A stretch of 64,000 nt of DNA, taken from assembly GCA_024349245.1 (NCBI GenBank), contig JALDNG010000094.1, positions 601,001 to 665,000 on the forward strand. The letters are read 5' to 3'. The DNA is from Neodontobutis hainanensis (taxonomy: Eukaryota; Chordata; Actinopteri; Gobiiformes; Odontobutidae). Below are positions 1 through 13,317 of this stretch, piece by piece; positions within the stretch are counted from its first letter, which is position 1, and each line of letters begins with the position of its first letter. Below the pieces are notes generated by a model. That model ran no database searches. It worked only from the letters and a program-made list of their open reading frames with translations, and had not been told where the DNA came from. The position numbers and the translations under genes are program-made.

Positions 1-210
1 TCCTTGATTCTGGTGCTATTAAACGGTAAATTATTATTTATTATAATGTTCAATGCATAATACAGAATACTACAAATGCATATAGTAACATGTTTCCTAA
101 ATAATCATTTTAAACTAATAACAAAGCTGTAATTCAGATCTTAAAGGATGATTTGTGTCCAGAAAACAGTCTGTTGCTCAACAGTGTGGTCCTTGACAGT
201 TGTTTTTAAG

Positions 211-2143
211 GGGAACATGAACGGAGCCCTTCTGGCTGTACTAAAGAATCCTCCAATCAACTCCAAGAACCAGAATGTTAAGGTAAGTTCTGTCAGTGCA
301 GATCAATTTCCTACAACAATGTCATATATCAACAAAAATCTACATGGATTGAATCTAATGGAGATGGTTTATTGAGCCTATGAAGGGGGACTAAATCAAA
401 GTTAAACCCAAGACTTGAACAAAAGCTGGTTCAGGAATGAACATGTGTACGACAAGAATTGAACCAGGATTCAGTTTTTTATGTTTGTGGGGGAAACCAG
501 AGTACCACGATTATTAAATATCTGACATTATAGAAAACACTTCTTCAAACAAACGCGTCGCCTCTTTGGACTGACCAAGGCTACAATTGCTTTGACATTT
601 TTGTAAATGGATGATAACTTTTAAAAAATATTCTTATTTTAATTTAAAATGACCCTTTATCCCCTCCTTGAGTTTGGACTTGGTCTAAAACTAGATTTGT
701 GTTTGGATTTGATAGCTGCGTCCTGGTTAGGGCTGCATCATATTGGAAAAATTTGCATTAAACAATAACTATTTAAAATATTACCTGTAATATTTGAATG
801 TGCTATTACATAGGAAAAAAGAACCCTACACTACCCTCCATTTGTCAAACAAGAGCTAAATCAGAATTAAAGATTATACCAGGACTAAACGGGTCTAAAT
901 CACTGTCTGATTTAAAGCTTCGTTTGGACCATTTTGGATGATTTTTGGCAGAAAAAAAGCAAAAGTCTATAAAAATATATAAAAAGAGTATAGCATTATT
1001 GTGATAAAAGTCATTCTTTATGATATAGATGTTGCAATTGATAATCACGATAATGATAAATTGGCAGTCCTAGTCCTGGTAGCACCTAGTCACAGCCGGA
1101 CTCGATACAGATACTAATGCTGACGCACACCAGACTATTTCATCTTTCTTCTCTTTTACTTTATTTAATACCCTCCTCTTTGTAAAATAATGAAAAGGTC
1201 TTGTGTGTAGGAGCGAGCGGAGCTGCTGGTGATCAAGGTGCTGAGCAGTTTTAAGACCAGTGATATAGAGAAATCTGTGGCCTCGCTGGACAGAGCGGGA
1301 GTGGACCTGCTGATGAAGTACATCTACAGAGGCTTCGAGAAGCCTTCAGACAACAGCAGCGCCGTGCTTCTGCAGTGGCATGAAAAGGTATAGCAACACT
1401 GTCTGTGGCATTTATTTCCAAACCAAACAATGTTTTTTACCACCACAGGCTGGATATAGGATTTAAAAGTACAGATGAAGAACAAATGTGCAGTATGACA
1501 GCAAAACTACATTTTACTGTAGTTTCCTTGTAGATATGTTTTGGCAGAATCTTTGCTCGGTCTAGATAAGTCTGGAGCATGGACTTTTAGACACAAGCCC
1601 ACATAGTCTGGCTTTAGCGGAGTATGAGGTGTGTTGAGTGAAATGTTAAGTGTTTAGTGTTTACTTATATTTGCCGAAAGGAACTTGTCTTGCCATCCCC
1701 ATTTTACTTTGTTTACATGGGAGTGTGTAGGTCTCACCAAAGAGGAACAAACAGACATGTTCTTTTTACCCCACTGGCGCTGGCTTATTTTTACAGAACA
1801 TAGCTGTGGGAAATTTAGCATCTACCTAACAGGGAAGGATCTGCTGTCCCTAGTGTGAGTGTAGCACTGTGTTCCACTTTGGTCACCCCTCTGTTCATTT
1901 ATAACTTTGCTGGTCACACAGTGTGACTAAATGGTGTCAGTCAATCAGGAAAAAAATAATGAAATCATTAAGCAATTAAAGAGAAAACGGCAACATTTCC
2001 TCAACGCTTGTCATAATCTGATCTACTGTCTTTTTGATCGTACTGAATCTTAAATTCTGGATGTTTTTCTGTCCGCTCAGGTGCTGGCAGTGGGAGGAGT
2101 GGGCTCTATCGTCCGAGTGCTGACCGCCCGGAAGACCGTCTGA
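211..2143 (+). CDS. arpc5: Arp2/3 complex subunit 5 (p16-Arc), 3' part
   Basis: Subunit of the seven-protein Arp2/3 complex, which nucleates branched actin filaments in the cytoplasm. Three coding exons are visible: 211-282, 1211-1387 and 2081-2143 (stop TGA 2141-2143). All have AG/GT borders and join in phase 0, giving 103 codons. The first exon(s), with the acidic N-terminus, are off the left edge. Seen: GNMNGALLAVLKNPPINSKN, then a stretch containing VDLLMKYIYRGFEKPSDNSS and LLQWHEK, then the C-terminus VGSIVRVLTARKTV, which is almost invariant in vertebrate ARPC5/ARPC5L. The paralogue is less certain: the NPPIN motif and GGVGSIV favour ARPC5, whereas FEKP and LAVGG are ARPC5L-like. rnf2 next door supports ARPC5, since the two genes lie close together on human 1q25. 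The gene is tail to tail with rnf2. Confidence 0.93.
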
Positions 2144-3095
2144 TCCTGTCCTGGTCTAATCCAACCACACAGCGACTGTAAACGAGTCTCGGAGCTGATC
2201 AAAGGGACATGTCTCATGTTGTGTTTATGGACATGACTCCCTTATTTTGTATATCGGAGCCGAGCATCGCCCTCAACGCCATTGTTGTCTTTCTTTTTTC
2301 AGCTTTTTTTTTTCTTCACACCTCTGGGATTTTCAGCACTGTGGCAGTGAGGTGGGACGGTGCTGGCACCTCACTTCCTGTCTGTTCACCAGTCAAGCTC
2401 ACAAAACACATTTCAAGCCGATTCGGACACTAGCCCCTTTTACACAGGTTTTTGGTCAGGGGACATCTTAACACTTGGCCTTTTCACCGTTTGTCTTTTT
2501 CACTTCTCCCCCCCCCTAACTCCCCCAAGGACAGGGAGCTTTTAGTCCACCTTTTGTACAAAGAGAGGCAATAACAAGTCTGTAAAGGGAAAAGCGTACC
2601 ATAAGTATAACGTAATGAGAATTAGCCATGTGGAGTTAAATTTAGATTTTACAAAGCTATTTTGTGACCATGTTTATTCCTTTTGTACAATTCTGTAAAG
2701 ACTAGCCCTACTGTGTATTATGTCAAACTCAGTGGCCAGCAGCCATTATTTTTTATAACACATTGGATCCTTTTTTTTTTTTTTTTTTTTTTGTGAAAAG
2801 GACACAGACAGAAACAGGTTTAGACAAATTAGCATAAATGTTGGTGTAAAAGGGGCTGCACTCTTCTTCTCTGCTGTATTTCCTCTTCATGTCCAAAGCC
2901 CACTTCACTCTGAGGATGTACACGGGTTTATTTCTAAATGGACTGGGGGCTTGCCTTCTGTGTTATGCATGCTGGGATTTTCTCCTCTATTAGTGATTAA
3001 ATTTTTTTTACTTTTTTTTTCAATTTGGGTGTAGTCTGAAGGTTCTATTGCTTAATGTCTGTTTTTATATCAGAAATAAAACAAAAGCACTAAGT
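2144..3095 (+). other. arpc5 3' UTR with polyadenylation signal
   Basis: Non-coding, T-rich sequence follows the arpc5 stop codon. A canonical AATAAA lies at 3075-3080, so the transcript probably ends just after it. The stretch includes a T-run near 2771-2792 and a pair of inverted repeats (separate entry). Short open frames here have no recognisable protein and overlap one another. The exact cleavage site is inferred. Confidence 0.6.
2432..2857. repeat. MITE-like segment with 14-bp inverted ends in arpc5 3' UTR
   Basis: AGCCCCTTTTACAC at 2432-2445 is the exact reverse complement of GTGTAAAAGGGGCT at 2844-2857. The bounded 426 bp is non-coding and contains a long T-run. The same core GTGTAAAAGGGG recurs at about 31563 in adamtsl2 intron 3, which suggests a dispersed element end. 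I could not find a convincing target-site duplication, so the transposon reading is inference. Confidence 0.35.
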
Positions 3096-6000
3096 CTTGT
3101 TTGTCAAAGATCTATAATTTTTTTATATTTAGACAGGTCAAATGTGCATGCATAGCTTGTGCTCTACTGACTGAGCTAGGGGTGCCCACCTTGTGTAATA
3201 TACTAAGCAACTTTTCCTTAAAATGTTTGATATAATTTGGATTCAATGTTCATTATTTGGTGCAGCCTCAAAATATGACATAAAATTTCTTAACACTGTA
3301 TAAGTTAGAACAATGTTTTGGGTCCAGCAGTTCATTAATTTAGTCTGTCCATGCCCCCCCCTTTCACTATTATTCCCAATAAAATCACTCTGGTCTCCCC
3401 AATTAACTGTTAATCTAGAATGGGTCGGGGTTGTGCAATGCTTTGTTTCTCTTGTTGGTTGTAATGTTTTTAAGTTTTGTTAGTCCAGAGGGAGTTTATT
3501 CTGTTAGAACTGCCCCCTGAATTCAGATTCTGGGGGCAAATCTCCACTTTTGCCACCAGATGTCACAATTAGACCAATAATTACAAATCCCAACTTTAGA
3601 TTTGTTGAAATCTAAGCATTTTTATAAAATTGCCAGTGCTGTAATCCCAAAATGAAAAGTAAGCTAATTACTTCACATTCTCCAAAGAAATTCAGATTTC
3701 CTTAAGCTCAAGTAAAAATCAACAAAGGGGCCCCTTGTGTTTTTGTGTGTTTAATATGAACTGCAGACAGACATTTGGACAGTGACAGTCTTTATGTTGA
3801 AGTAGAATAAACAAGCAGACAATCACCTGAAGTTTAAAAGAGAGACCCAATAATGAAATGGTCACTGTCTACAGCAGAAAAAAATAAAATAAAATCCATC
3901 TCTCACACACACACTCCATTCTCAGTTACAAAAGACATTTATAAAAGGACAAGCCACAGTTGGAGGTTTTTCTACGAGGCAGCAGATCAGCACAACAGCT
4001 ACTCGTCCAAGTTAGTCCGGGACACATCTCAGAAGCTGCTAACTAATTAAGAAAACCGTACCAACTGAAATTTGTTATTGCCAAGAAAGAAATTCCCAAA
4101 ACCTTAAATGTACTTCATGTGAAAAAAAAAAAAAAAATTTTCAATTTAACTCATCTTTACAGTGTCTTGACTAAATTTTGTACCATTTTACAAAAAAACA
4201 AAAAAAAAAAATGACCATCTATTTAACTACTTATGTAGTTGGTGTGTATTGCCACGCTGTAAAACTACTACACACTGTAAAAGAAATGGACTGATGTCAC
4301 CCTAATACGTTAGCAAAAGGTGCATTTTTTTTAATGGATCCAGGAGTTATTATATTAAAAATAAGGTCAACTTCGGGAGGGACATAGGTTTAGTTCTGGT
4401 TTACATGTGGTTAAAGCCCATGTAGTCCTGGTTTTACCCTTGAAGCTAGACAAGCAAGCTGACTGGTCTCAAAACCTTGTAAAAAACAGGTTTACAGATA
4501 TACCACCAAGACTTATCAAACAATGAGACCAAAATTAGAACCATTTAGTTAGAACTTTGTAGTGTTTTAAATGGTAGTCAACAAGAGCTTGCCTTCTTGG
4601 AGCCAACCTTCAGTTTAGCACAAGCTTCCTTCATTTTCATTTTTTATACAGTCCATGGCAAACACGTTTACCTCCAGTCACTCAATATAGTTTAACAGCT
4701 GACCCCAAAAGCCCATTTACCTAGCATCAAGTAACGAGCAATAATATCAGCCAAGTCAAATCAGATAGTCTTGACTTTGTAGATAGGCATTTTCTCTTTT
4801 TTAATTAAAACATTTGAATTAATTACATAAAGGCTTGGTGATACCAGAACTTATAGGCAACCATTTAAGGCTGTTGTTTCTGAAAAAATACCAATGTGTA
4901 ATTGTTTATGAGACATTCAAAAAGTAAATTGATCAGTAATATTTCATGTTCATATTACTTGAATACAAGTCATTTTGAAAAATTCTTAAAAGCAAAAACA
5001 TTTTCAAAACTTCAAAAAGAAATAACTATCCAGGAAGAAAGTTGATTGGAAATTAAAAAAAAAAAAAAAAAATCTCATTGTATTCTTAAACAGGCAGACA
5101 TGTTTTTTTGTTTTGTTTTTTTAGACAAACCAGTTAAGGCCATTGTGGTTTAAGTTTATAAACAAAAAATAAAATAAAATAAAATGTATTATAGGACTAC
5201 CGTTCAAATAATTTTAAAACAATATCACCACTGCTCATAGTTTTTAATCACGGCAAATGTTTCACAGTTTAAACCAAAACCAATCTCAGCAATGACTTCA
5301 GACACACATACCTCAACGCAGCACAATCTAAAAAAAAAGGGCCTGTAGTGAATACAAAGAAATATTGTTTTTACATAGAATCAGCACATCCAGGACCTCA
5401 TTCATCAAAAGCTTCCCAAGAAAAATCTACACGCCGTAAGTAAGGCATTACCATATTTTACATCTGTCAGTTTCTACAGTGAAGTTTATTAATGGAGTTG
5501 AATGTAAGCACACTCACAACATTGACAGCTACTGTAAAGCTTCTAAATGTTCTGCTGCAAAAAAGTGACCAGGTTCGAACATCGTCAGCTTAAAAAACAA
5601 AAGCAAAAAGCAAAAGTTAAAGATAATACATTGGCCTAACCTTGCCGCTAATGTTTCTCCGAGTTTGAACACACTTGGGCACAGCGTTGGTGGGTTCTGA
5701 TGACTGAATCTAAGAGGCCCGTTACACCAGAATGCTGATCAGGAAAACACAAAAGGTCAAGCCGCTGTCCAATAAATGTTCGCACAACAACGTTACGACA
5801 TAATCAGTGTTCCCAAAGAGCTGCCCAAAATGATGTAGTGCATATACCAGACCAGTAGGGGGAGGGTTTTCTTTTGACTGCTCCTGCTGCCTCCACTTCT
5901 GTAGAGACGTTGGTTGTGCATGCGTGTTGTGCTTATGTCTGTTTTCAAAGAGAACGATAGCTTCACAGTTTACACGAGGTCAGAGTGGCAGCAACAAAAC

Positions 6001-7252
6001 AAAGAACACCTCCTCAGCCAGAGTCAAACGTTTGTGGTTTCAAGATGCAAAAACACTTGCATTGTGTGAACAAGAGGCCAATCTGTAACAGAATCATAAC
6101 AGAATTATTGTGGTTTTGGTAAAAAGTGTTGCTGTGTAAACGGCCCTCCATTTAGTGACATTTGAGTTTGAGCCTAGATTTGTCAATTAATGGCAGCACT
6201 GATCACCCTTAACAAGCTGACCTTAAAATTAATGTTTACCTATATTATTTATCTCACAAATTTTACCATTTACAAATCCGCTAGATTAGGTTAGATTGTG
6301 CACTGCGGTCAAATATAGGGACAAGGTGAAGGGCACTTATGAGCCTTGCTGCACAAAGACGTGCGTTTATTTGCAGTCTCCATACTGGTCTGAGGTGTAA
6401 GGGAGGCAATGCACAAGGACACACTCAATGCGAGGAGAATAGGGCAGAAAGATTTAAAACTCTGGGCCTCTCTGAAACAGTTCCCTACACTAGACTGAAA
6501 ATTACATAAAAAGCTGGACATATGCTCCCTGCTCCATGTCAGATGATCAGGACAGAACTATATGGGGAGTATACTGTGTAATGTGAAATAATACATTTAA
6601 CTGAAACATACACCCTAAATATTTTTACACAGCATGTCTCATGTTAGGGCAAAGTGATCATTTACCCGTTTGTAGAACACTTTCCATTTTGGCTTTGACA
6701 AACTCACTGAAAACCATCTTGTCCTTGACGCAAAGAAAATGTTCTAATGTTTTCGAACAACAATGATTGGATAAACTGACCTGGTGATAGGCGCTTACTG
6801 GCATGAGGTTCATCACTGCCAGTTATCAATCTAAAGTAGCTATTCATTTACAAATGCTTTCCGGGGTAGCCCTCGAGAAGGTTTTGTGTTAACTTTCCAT
6901 TGGTAAATAGCAGAGAACCTCAAGAGTAAGACTTAAATTTCTTGTTGAAACCTGGTGAATGAGGTCCTTTCTCTGTCAAAAGGGTTTTTGAAGAAGCTGC
7001 TGTACTGATCTGCTACCTTCTACAGACAGAAAGATAGAAGAGACACAAGATACAGAGAATATAAAACAGTTTTTTTTTTCTTTTTACAAGAGTCCATTGA
7101 GGACCCCCCCCCCCTCCGTCTCCTTCAGACACACTCTCCTCCTCGCTGTATGTGTGCACAGGTGTAGCCAAGTCCGTCTGTTTGCCTCATACCGGTGGAA
7201 ATGTATCCGTCATAGTGTGTGCGTTTTGGAACTCGTACAGGCTGCAAAAGAT
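3096..7252. other. arpc5-rnf2 intergenic region and probable rnf2 3' UTR
   Basis: This 4.2-kb AT-rich stretch separates the convergent ends of arpc5 (+) and rnf2 (-). I see no conserved coding frame. It holds several A/T homopolymers (about 4122-4138, 5056-5072) and a poly-C run at about 7107-7116. Part of it must be the rnf2 3' UTR read leftwards from 7252. Candidate minus-strand AATAAA signals are the TTTATT at about 6366-6371 and 5485-5490, but which is used cannot be told. Confidence 0.4.
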
Positions 7253-10200
7253 CTACTTGTGTTCTTTTGTCGGGGCAAAGTAGAGCTCCATTGGTTTGTT
7301 GACCTTCCAGTATTTTTCACTGACCAACTCCAAAGAGAATGATCCGTTGAGTACCTGAAATGAAGAAACGTAGCAAATAAAGACAAATTAAACCATTCGC
7401 ATAAGTACATTTAGGTGCCATTTAAATATACATTGTTTTCAAGTGGCTGCCAACACGTCTCATAAAAAATAATCTAGGGGTTTTCGAGCTTGTGCCTTAA
7501 TACTTGAGGTGGTATATTCAAGACTCCCCTCCAGTAGTTATTCAAGTGAGGGCAGGACCAGAGCATATAGATAAGGGAAGGCAGGTTGAGCCAAGATCTT
7601 TAACCTGAAATTGAATAAACTGGTGGCGGGCACAAAAAAAAAAAAAACAGCTAAGGAGGTCAGATTTATACTTTTAATCGTACAATTGTCAAGGCATTGT
7701 CTTTAAAAATGGCGTGATTATTGAACTAAAATGGCAGAAATCTAGCGCAATTGAGTGCAGCGAAATGGAGATAAAATGTCTTTTCAAGTGTCATGTGTTC
7801 CTAAGTACTAACAATCTCTCTCTCTTATGAGTGCACTTCCACCAAGTTCACCCTTTGTGAAAGAACACAGGGCATAGTGTGGGTATTGGGATAGGGCCAT
7901 AGATAAAGCATGTATGAATGTGTAAGAATGTTTAGTGAATTGTCTGAAAATACTTCAAACTGCTAGACATGCACGAAATTCATGTTGGATTGGTTCAGTA
8001 AACATATTGGTGAATCTCAAGAAGCAATTGTAAAATTATTGTAATAAATTTTATCTTTTGTTTCCTGTCCTAACAGTAACATCAAATTAATGTCACAAGC
8101 CTATCAAACAGAAGCTGGTGCCAAAAAAAAAATAAATAAATAAATTTCCTAGACGGGACCTTTTGTTGAAAAATGGCTTTCTTTACACAGGCAAGAGTGA
8201 AGGGAGTCATGTACTCACAGTGAACTGGTTTCCGGCGGTGGGGATGTAGATGGTGTACTGCTTCTCTGATGCTGCCTCTACATTCACGGGGCTGGCGTCA
8301 GAGTTTCTTCTGAGCTCCTCCAAAGCCAGACGCACAGCCAGGTATTTGGAGAGGTGATCCACTGTGGCGTTCCCGGACGTCTTTATGTAGCGAGGCACGA
8401 ACTCCACACTGACGACAAAGGAAAGAACAGGGGATTTAACGAATGCCATAACAAGGCTGAAGAGTGCGCCCATATTAAATCACAGCTGAGACAAAAAAAA
8501 AATAAAGGGTAGAAAAATACACAAAACTTTAGGCACTCTTTTTTTCATGGTATATGCATTTCAATACGGACCAAATTGTGTATGAAATAAATTAGGAATT
8601 GAACAGAGATGTCAGCTTGCACCTTTTGGTCTGGTGTGGAGTGAAAATGTGTCACGTCTGGCACTGACCTGTTGTGACCATCATCCTTCTCCATCAGAGT
8701 GGGGTGTGGTCTAAACACCAGCTCAATTTCACTGGCTCCTCCATCGATCGCTGACTCTGTCCCACCGTTCTCTGCAGCATTGTCCATGTCCAAACCGCTG
8801 TCGTCACTTGTCTTGGTGCGCTTGATGCTTGGACCTGCCTCCTGTTGGAAACAGATAGAGAAAATGATGTGCCCACTCTTTTCTGAAGACATGGTTTCAG
8901 GACTTTTACAGGACATAAGAGATCTACTAACTTAACCAATAAGAGACCACAGAGAGAGACCATTAGGATTACTCTTTGAACTTTAAATGTTGTTTCTATA
9001 GATAGAAACAACATTTACATATAGTTCATAACTTCTAATTTGTTCACCTGTCCATTTTCTTCTAGCCTTATCCCAGACTCATGACCATAGGTGAGAGAAA
9101 GAACATGGATCAACTGGTAAATCCAGAGTTTGACCTCAAGATTCAGCTCCTCCTTCCCCAGAACACACCGATACATCAGCAGCATCACTGCAGAGGTGCA
9201 TATGTCAACATCCCTCCACCCTTCCCTTACCCATGAACAAGACCATGTCCCAACTCCTCGGCGTGAGGCAGGAACTCCTGCAACATAGAGGGGGCAAGCC
9301 ACTCTTTTTCAGCAGAGGACCATGGCTTCAGACTTGGAGGTGCTGATTCTTATCTCAGCTGCTTCATACTCTGCTGAAAAACATCCAAGTGCAGGCTGAT
9401 GGTTCTCATTTAATGAAGCCAACCAGACATCATTATCTGCAAAAAGCAGAGATGAGATCCTGTGGCCCAGGACCTGAGATCCAGGTCTGACTTACTGCCG
9501 GTAATGTGATTCAAGCCCATGGTCTGGTCGTACATGGACCAGCCCTTAGCAGAGGGCCCTTAAGGCCATACACCAAGAATAGAGGGACACAGTCAAATGG
9601 CTTGTGAGCTGGTTGGACAAGCTCTCGTGAACTCTCTTACACCCCTAAGGGTGTAGAACTGGTCCAGTGTTCCTTATGAATCCGAGATTCACTTATGGCT
9701 CAGATTCTCCTCTCCAGTACCCTGGCATAGACTTTCCTGGGGAGGCTGAGGAGTGTGATCCCTCTGTAGTTGGAACACACCCTCCGGTCCACTTTCTTTA
9801 AACAAGGGAACACCACCCAGGTCTTCCAGACCAAAGGCACTTGATCTCGACTTGATGTTGCTGAGGCGTGTCAGCCCAACAACACCCAGAGACTTGAAGT
9901 ACTTTGCGAGTGTCATCAGGGTCTGCAGATTAAGAACAACTTTCTAGGGCCAACTCGAGCACATTTACAGAAGACTTTTATGAATGTCGCCAACAATAAA
10001 TAAATAAAAGCTAGAACCAAATGAACATGTTCATTCAGATATGGTTGTGTTTCCGATCTGGTGACCTGGTTGCTGTGGACGGATGCGTTGCTACAATGAG
10101 ATGAGTCTCCGTTGTCCTCGGCTCCACTGCCGTTCTCCACTGTGTGTCTCTTTCCACGCTGCAGTCTGGAAAACGCATGCAAACTCATTAGACTACCACA

Positions 10201-12933
10201 TTTACATTTCAGGAAATGTGCTAGCATATATATTTGGACCAGTGACATTAAGTAAGCCTTGTGTGTTGATATACTTTAACACCATTTTCAAATATCTTAA
10301 TTTTTTTTGCATTTTTTACTTTAATTGAGGTCAGACAGAGGAGGGACAGATCATAAATGGCCTGATTATTTCCCAGGCCTGGCTTAAGTACCTGGTCATG
10401 GCCTGTATCTTTAGCCCCTCCTCTATGCTGTGGGACAGGGCTTGCTGGTTGTTGTGTTTGCTGATGCGGGCCAAAACTCTCTCCTGGTGAGCTTCGTATT
10501 CATCACGGCTAGGATAAATCTTACCTACAAGACAGTCACATCAATGTCCACACTGATGATACAGCCACATTTAGAAAACACACTTCAGGGCACTTACTGA
10601 TGAGAGCGTCAAAATTTGGGTCTGGGCGCAGTGACCGCTTTGACACCAGTTTTTTACGACAGGTTGGGCATTCTTTGTTACTGCAGGAAAAAAATAAAAC
10701 AAATTTAAAAAGAGGTAACGATCAGCAGGATAGATAGAAGGGCTGCATGATTACAGGGCTTTGCCATATTAAATCAGCCACCATAATACTAGCTTCATTT
10801 CTGTGGTAAAAACTATCTTAGAATATCAATACTATCTCATGCAGGCAACAAGTCATAAAACAGTCCTGAACAAGAAATATGCCCCACATCAAACGGCAGA
10901 GACTGATCCCTCTGAACTGTAAGCCCTAGTGTCTCAGGAACAGATTTAAACCACCTGTAAAGGCTTTCTTGAAGCGTTGTACATTTGAGTTATCATCTAT
11001 ATCAGATGATAAAAGGTTGCGGTAAAGAGAACTTTTGTGTGTACAATGAATACACAAAAAAATCTGTGGGGCTGCTTGGGCTAAAACGCTAAATACAGTA
11101 TTTTGTTTTTATCCATTTTGTTATTAAAGTTTTTCTTGCTATATTGTGATGCATCACCCATAATATACAATATTTTTGTTGAAAACTGATAATACTAAGA
11201 TGCAATATCTGAATTGTACTCATGACACAGGAGTTCAGAGACAAACTCACCCGGATCTCAAAGCTGTGATTATACAATCAGCGCAGAAGCGGTGTAGACA
11301 TTCTTTGGTTGTCATTGTGTTCTTTAACATGTCCAAACAGATGGGACACATCAGTTCACTGTGCAGCGACCGAGGCGACACCGCGATCTCCAGACCGTCT
11401 GTGATAGCCTCCTGGATCAGAACGAAACATGGGACTTCAGTCGACTGATATGATATTTTTATTTTATTTATAAATAACAAGGACCATGCAATCAAACATA
11501 GTTACAAAATAAATATTGCAGCTGATGTGATGCATATAAAGTTTATAGCAAATGCTAATTCTCAACTCTTGTCCCTGGTTGGGCTTGTCTACTTTACACA
11601 AATATTATAAAAACAATGGCAATACACTATAAAAGCATTATAAACAAAAATACACAACTATAAACAGCATTCAAAAACACCAATCCATGTTCCACATTTT
11701 GTTCTTGTGTCAAACTCAAATGGAGCCCGTTATATATTTTAACATTACATACCGTGAATATACCAATATATTGTATTTATATTCATAATTTAGTTTGAGT
11801 TGGTGGCGGCCCATCTTTGGTTGTAGCCCTCTCCTTCATTGTTCCAGCCCTGCATGATGCTCATGTTCAGCTTGTAAAAGCATGTTGCACACATCTTTCC
11901 TTCAGTCTCAAGGTAACCTACATCCCTCTGTTCTATGTCAGACAGTGTTAAGATGGTTATAACCAGTTTAGCAAAGAGTTGGCTCTTTATTTGTGTGTAA
12001 ATGAGGGGGCTGCAGCGACGACATGAGAGCAAAATGAACAGAGCGGCAAACAATTACACCTTTTCAGGTGCATTCAGTCAATCATTCCATTCCTCTCACA
12101 CCAAGGCAAAAAAGAGAAAATGAACAACGCAACCTCCAACCAGACAACAATCTGTGGCTTGTGCTCTGTAAACACTGTATAGACTCCATGCTGTGTCCCA
12201 GGGAAGAACAGTGGGCTGTAGGTGGCTGACTCTACGGCCCAGGCGTAGCCACCAGTGTGCCGGGGGATTCTATGTTGGATCTGGCTAATGGCCATTTTCT
12301 CTCCGTAAAGTCTGTACTAGGAACTTACAAATCGTTACGCAGTACTCGTTAGGTTCTGTAACTTTTGGTTTCACACTAGTTTTTAAAGGAGGACTTTCCC
12401 TGACGTAGGTTTCACTGTCATCATGACAATAGGGGTGTGTCACCTTTTACTGTGGTGAATGTGTTGTCTATGCAGAGACTCATTTTACAGTTGAACGGGA
12501 GAAATAAATCAGACTAACTCAGGACAGGTTTCTGTCTGACATCCTACAAACCACGTGGCTCTGACTTTGCTGTCATTACTGAATTATACTTCAAACCTTT
12601 AGGACACCTGCAGAATGGCACGGTAAAGTGTCAGAAGCAATAGAACATTGTAGTAGTCCTCTGTATCTGCTTAAAAAAAGGCAATAATACAGAATTAAGT
12701 AAATCAAAAAAAGAGCTCTATTTTTGCCACATCACAAACCGGTAAAGGTAGCTGTCAAAAAACATGACTGTGGGATAACATGGAGGTTTGAAAAGTATGT
12801 TATTCCTCGCACTGTTTTTAACTAATCAGGAGCCTGGATAATTTACCTGTGGAGTTCTCTGCAGCTCGTAGAGGCTCAGCTCCCAGGTTTTACTGAGGGG
12901 CTGGACCCCGTTGGTCTGAACCGTCTGGGTCAT
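7253..12933 (-). CDS. rnf2: E3 ubiquitin-protein ligase RING2 (RING1B), complete coding region
   Basis: Catalytic subunit of Polycomb repressive complex 1; in the nucleus it monoubiquitinates histone H2A (K119 in mammals). Eight coding exons on the minus strand, in transcript order: 12933-12847 (ATG at 12933), 11411-11251, 10680-10598, 10524-10392, 10165-10066, 8841-8669, 8408-8219, 7354-7253 (stop TAG). All have GT/AG borders and the phases agree; total 342 codons, against 336 residues in human RNF2. Seen: N-terminus [20 protein letters not shown]; a C3HC4 RING split over exons 2-3 ([25 protein letters not shown]); the serine-rich [19 protein letters not shown] linker; and the C-terminal RAWUL domain ([38 protein letters not shown]) ending [13 protein letters not shown]. 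It is RNF2 rather than RING1, which has a glycine-rich linker. Near exon 7 the protein reads [11 protein letters not shown] where mammals have SAQTRYIK, a small difference at the splice junction. Confidence 0.96.
9040..9915 (-). mobile_element. Degenerate RTE/Rex-type LINE fragment in an rnf2 intron
   Basis: Lies inside the rnf2 intron 8842-10065. Read on the minus strand it resembles the reverse-transcriptase C-terminal region of a common fish non-LTR element: a [16 protein letters not shown] segment followed by LSLTYGHES matches the family's conserved 'K..LS.KAKLSIY....LTYGHE' region. Frames are broken throughout, so it is dead. The family name (RTE/Rex3-like) comes from recall of the motif, not a search. 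Confidence 0.5.
12300..12530. repeat. Copy A of a repeat flanking rnf2 coding exon 1
   Basis: Shares long near-identical blocks in the same orientation with 13318-13560: GTAACTTTTGGTTTCAC, GGACTTTCCCTGAC, ACTGTCATCATG, GGTGAATGT.TTGTCT and CTCATTTTACAGTTGAAC. It lies in the intron between coding exons 1 and 2. Probably an unclassified non-autonomous element; ends not resolved. Confidence 0.6.
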
Positions 12934-13317
12934 CTCTGCCACGCTGCAACACAACAAAGTGTATTGGTAACAGTATGACGTGATCAAAACATGAGATTTC
13001 TTGTCAAGCTGAAGAGTTGTCTTGTGTTCAGCTGATAGAGTTTTGAGGGTGTTTTATTTATTTATTTTTAATACATATGCCTAGAAGTGTTAATTGCAGG
13101 GCTGATTGAGGTATACACGTGATGTCCTGATAATTTAGATATGATTCTTCAACAGTTTGTGCTGTGAAAATGTTAAACTAAAGTCAAATTCCTTTCTCTT
13201 CAATAACTTTGCCCAGTGAACAGACTGGTATCAATGGGTGATTCTACGTAAAAAGCAACAGATTTCCAAACAAAATTCCTACTTGACCAGTTAAATGCGA
13301 TATTATAGTCAGAGCTT

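Noticed and set aside
7097..7342. Plus-strand open frame over the rnf2 last exon
   Set aside because: Antisense shadow of the conserved rnf2 C-terminal exon.
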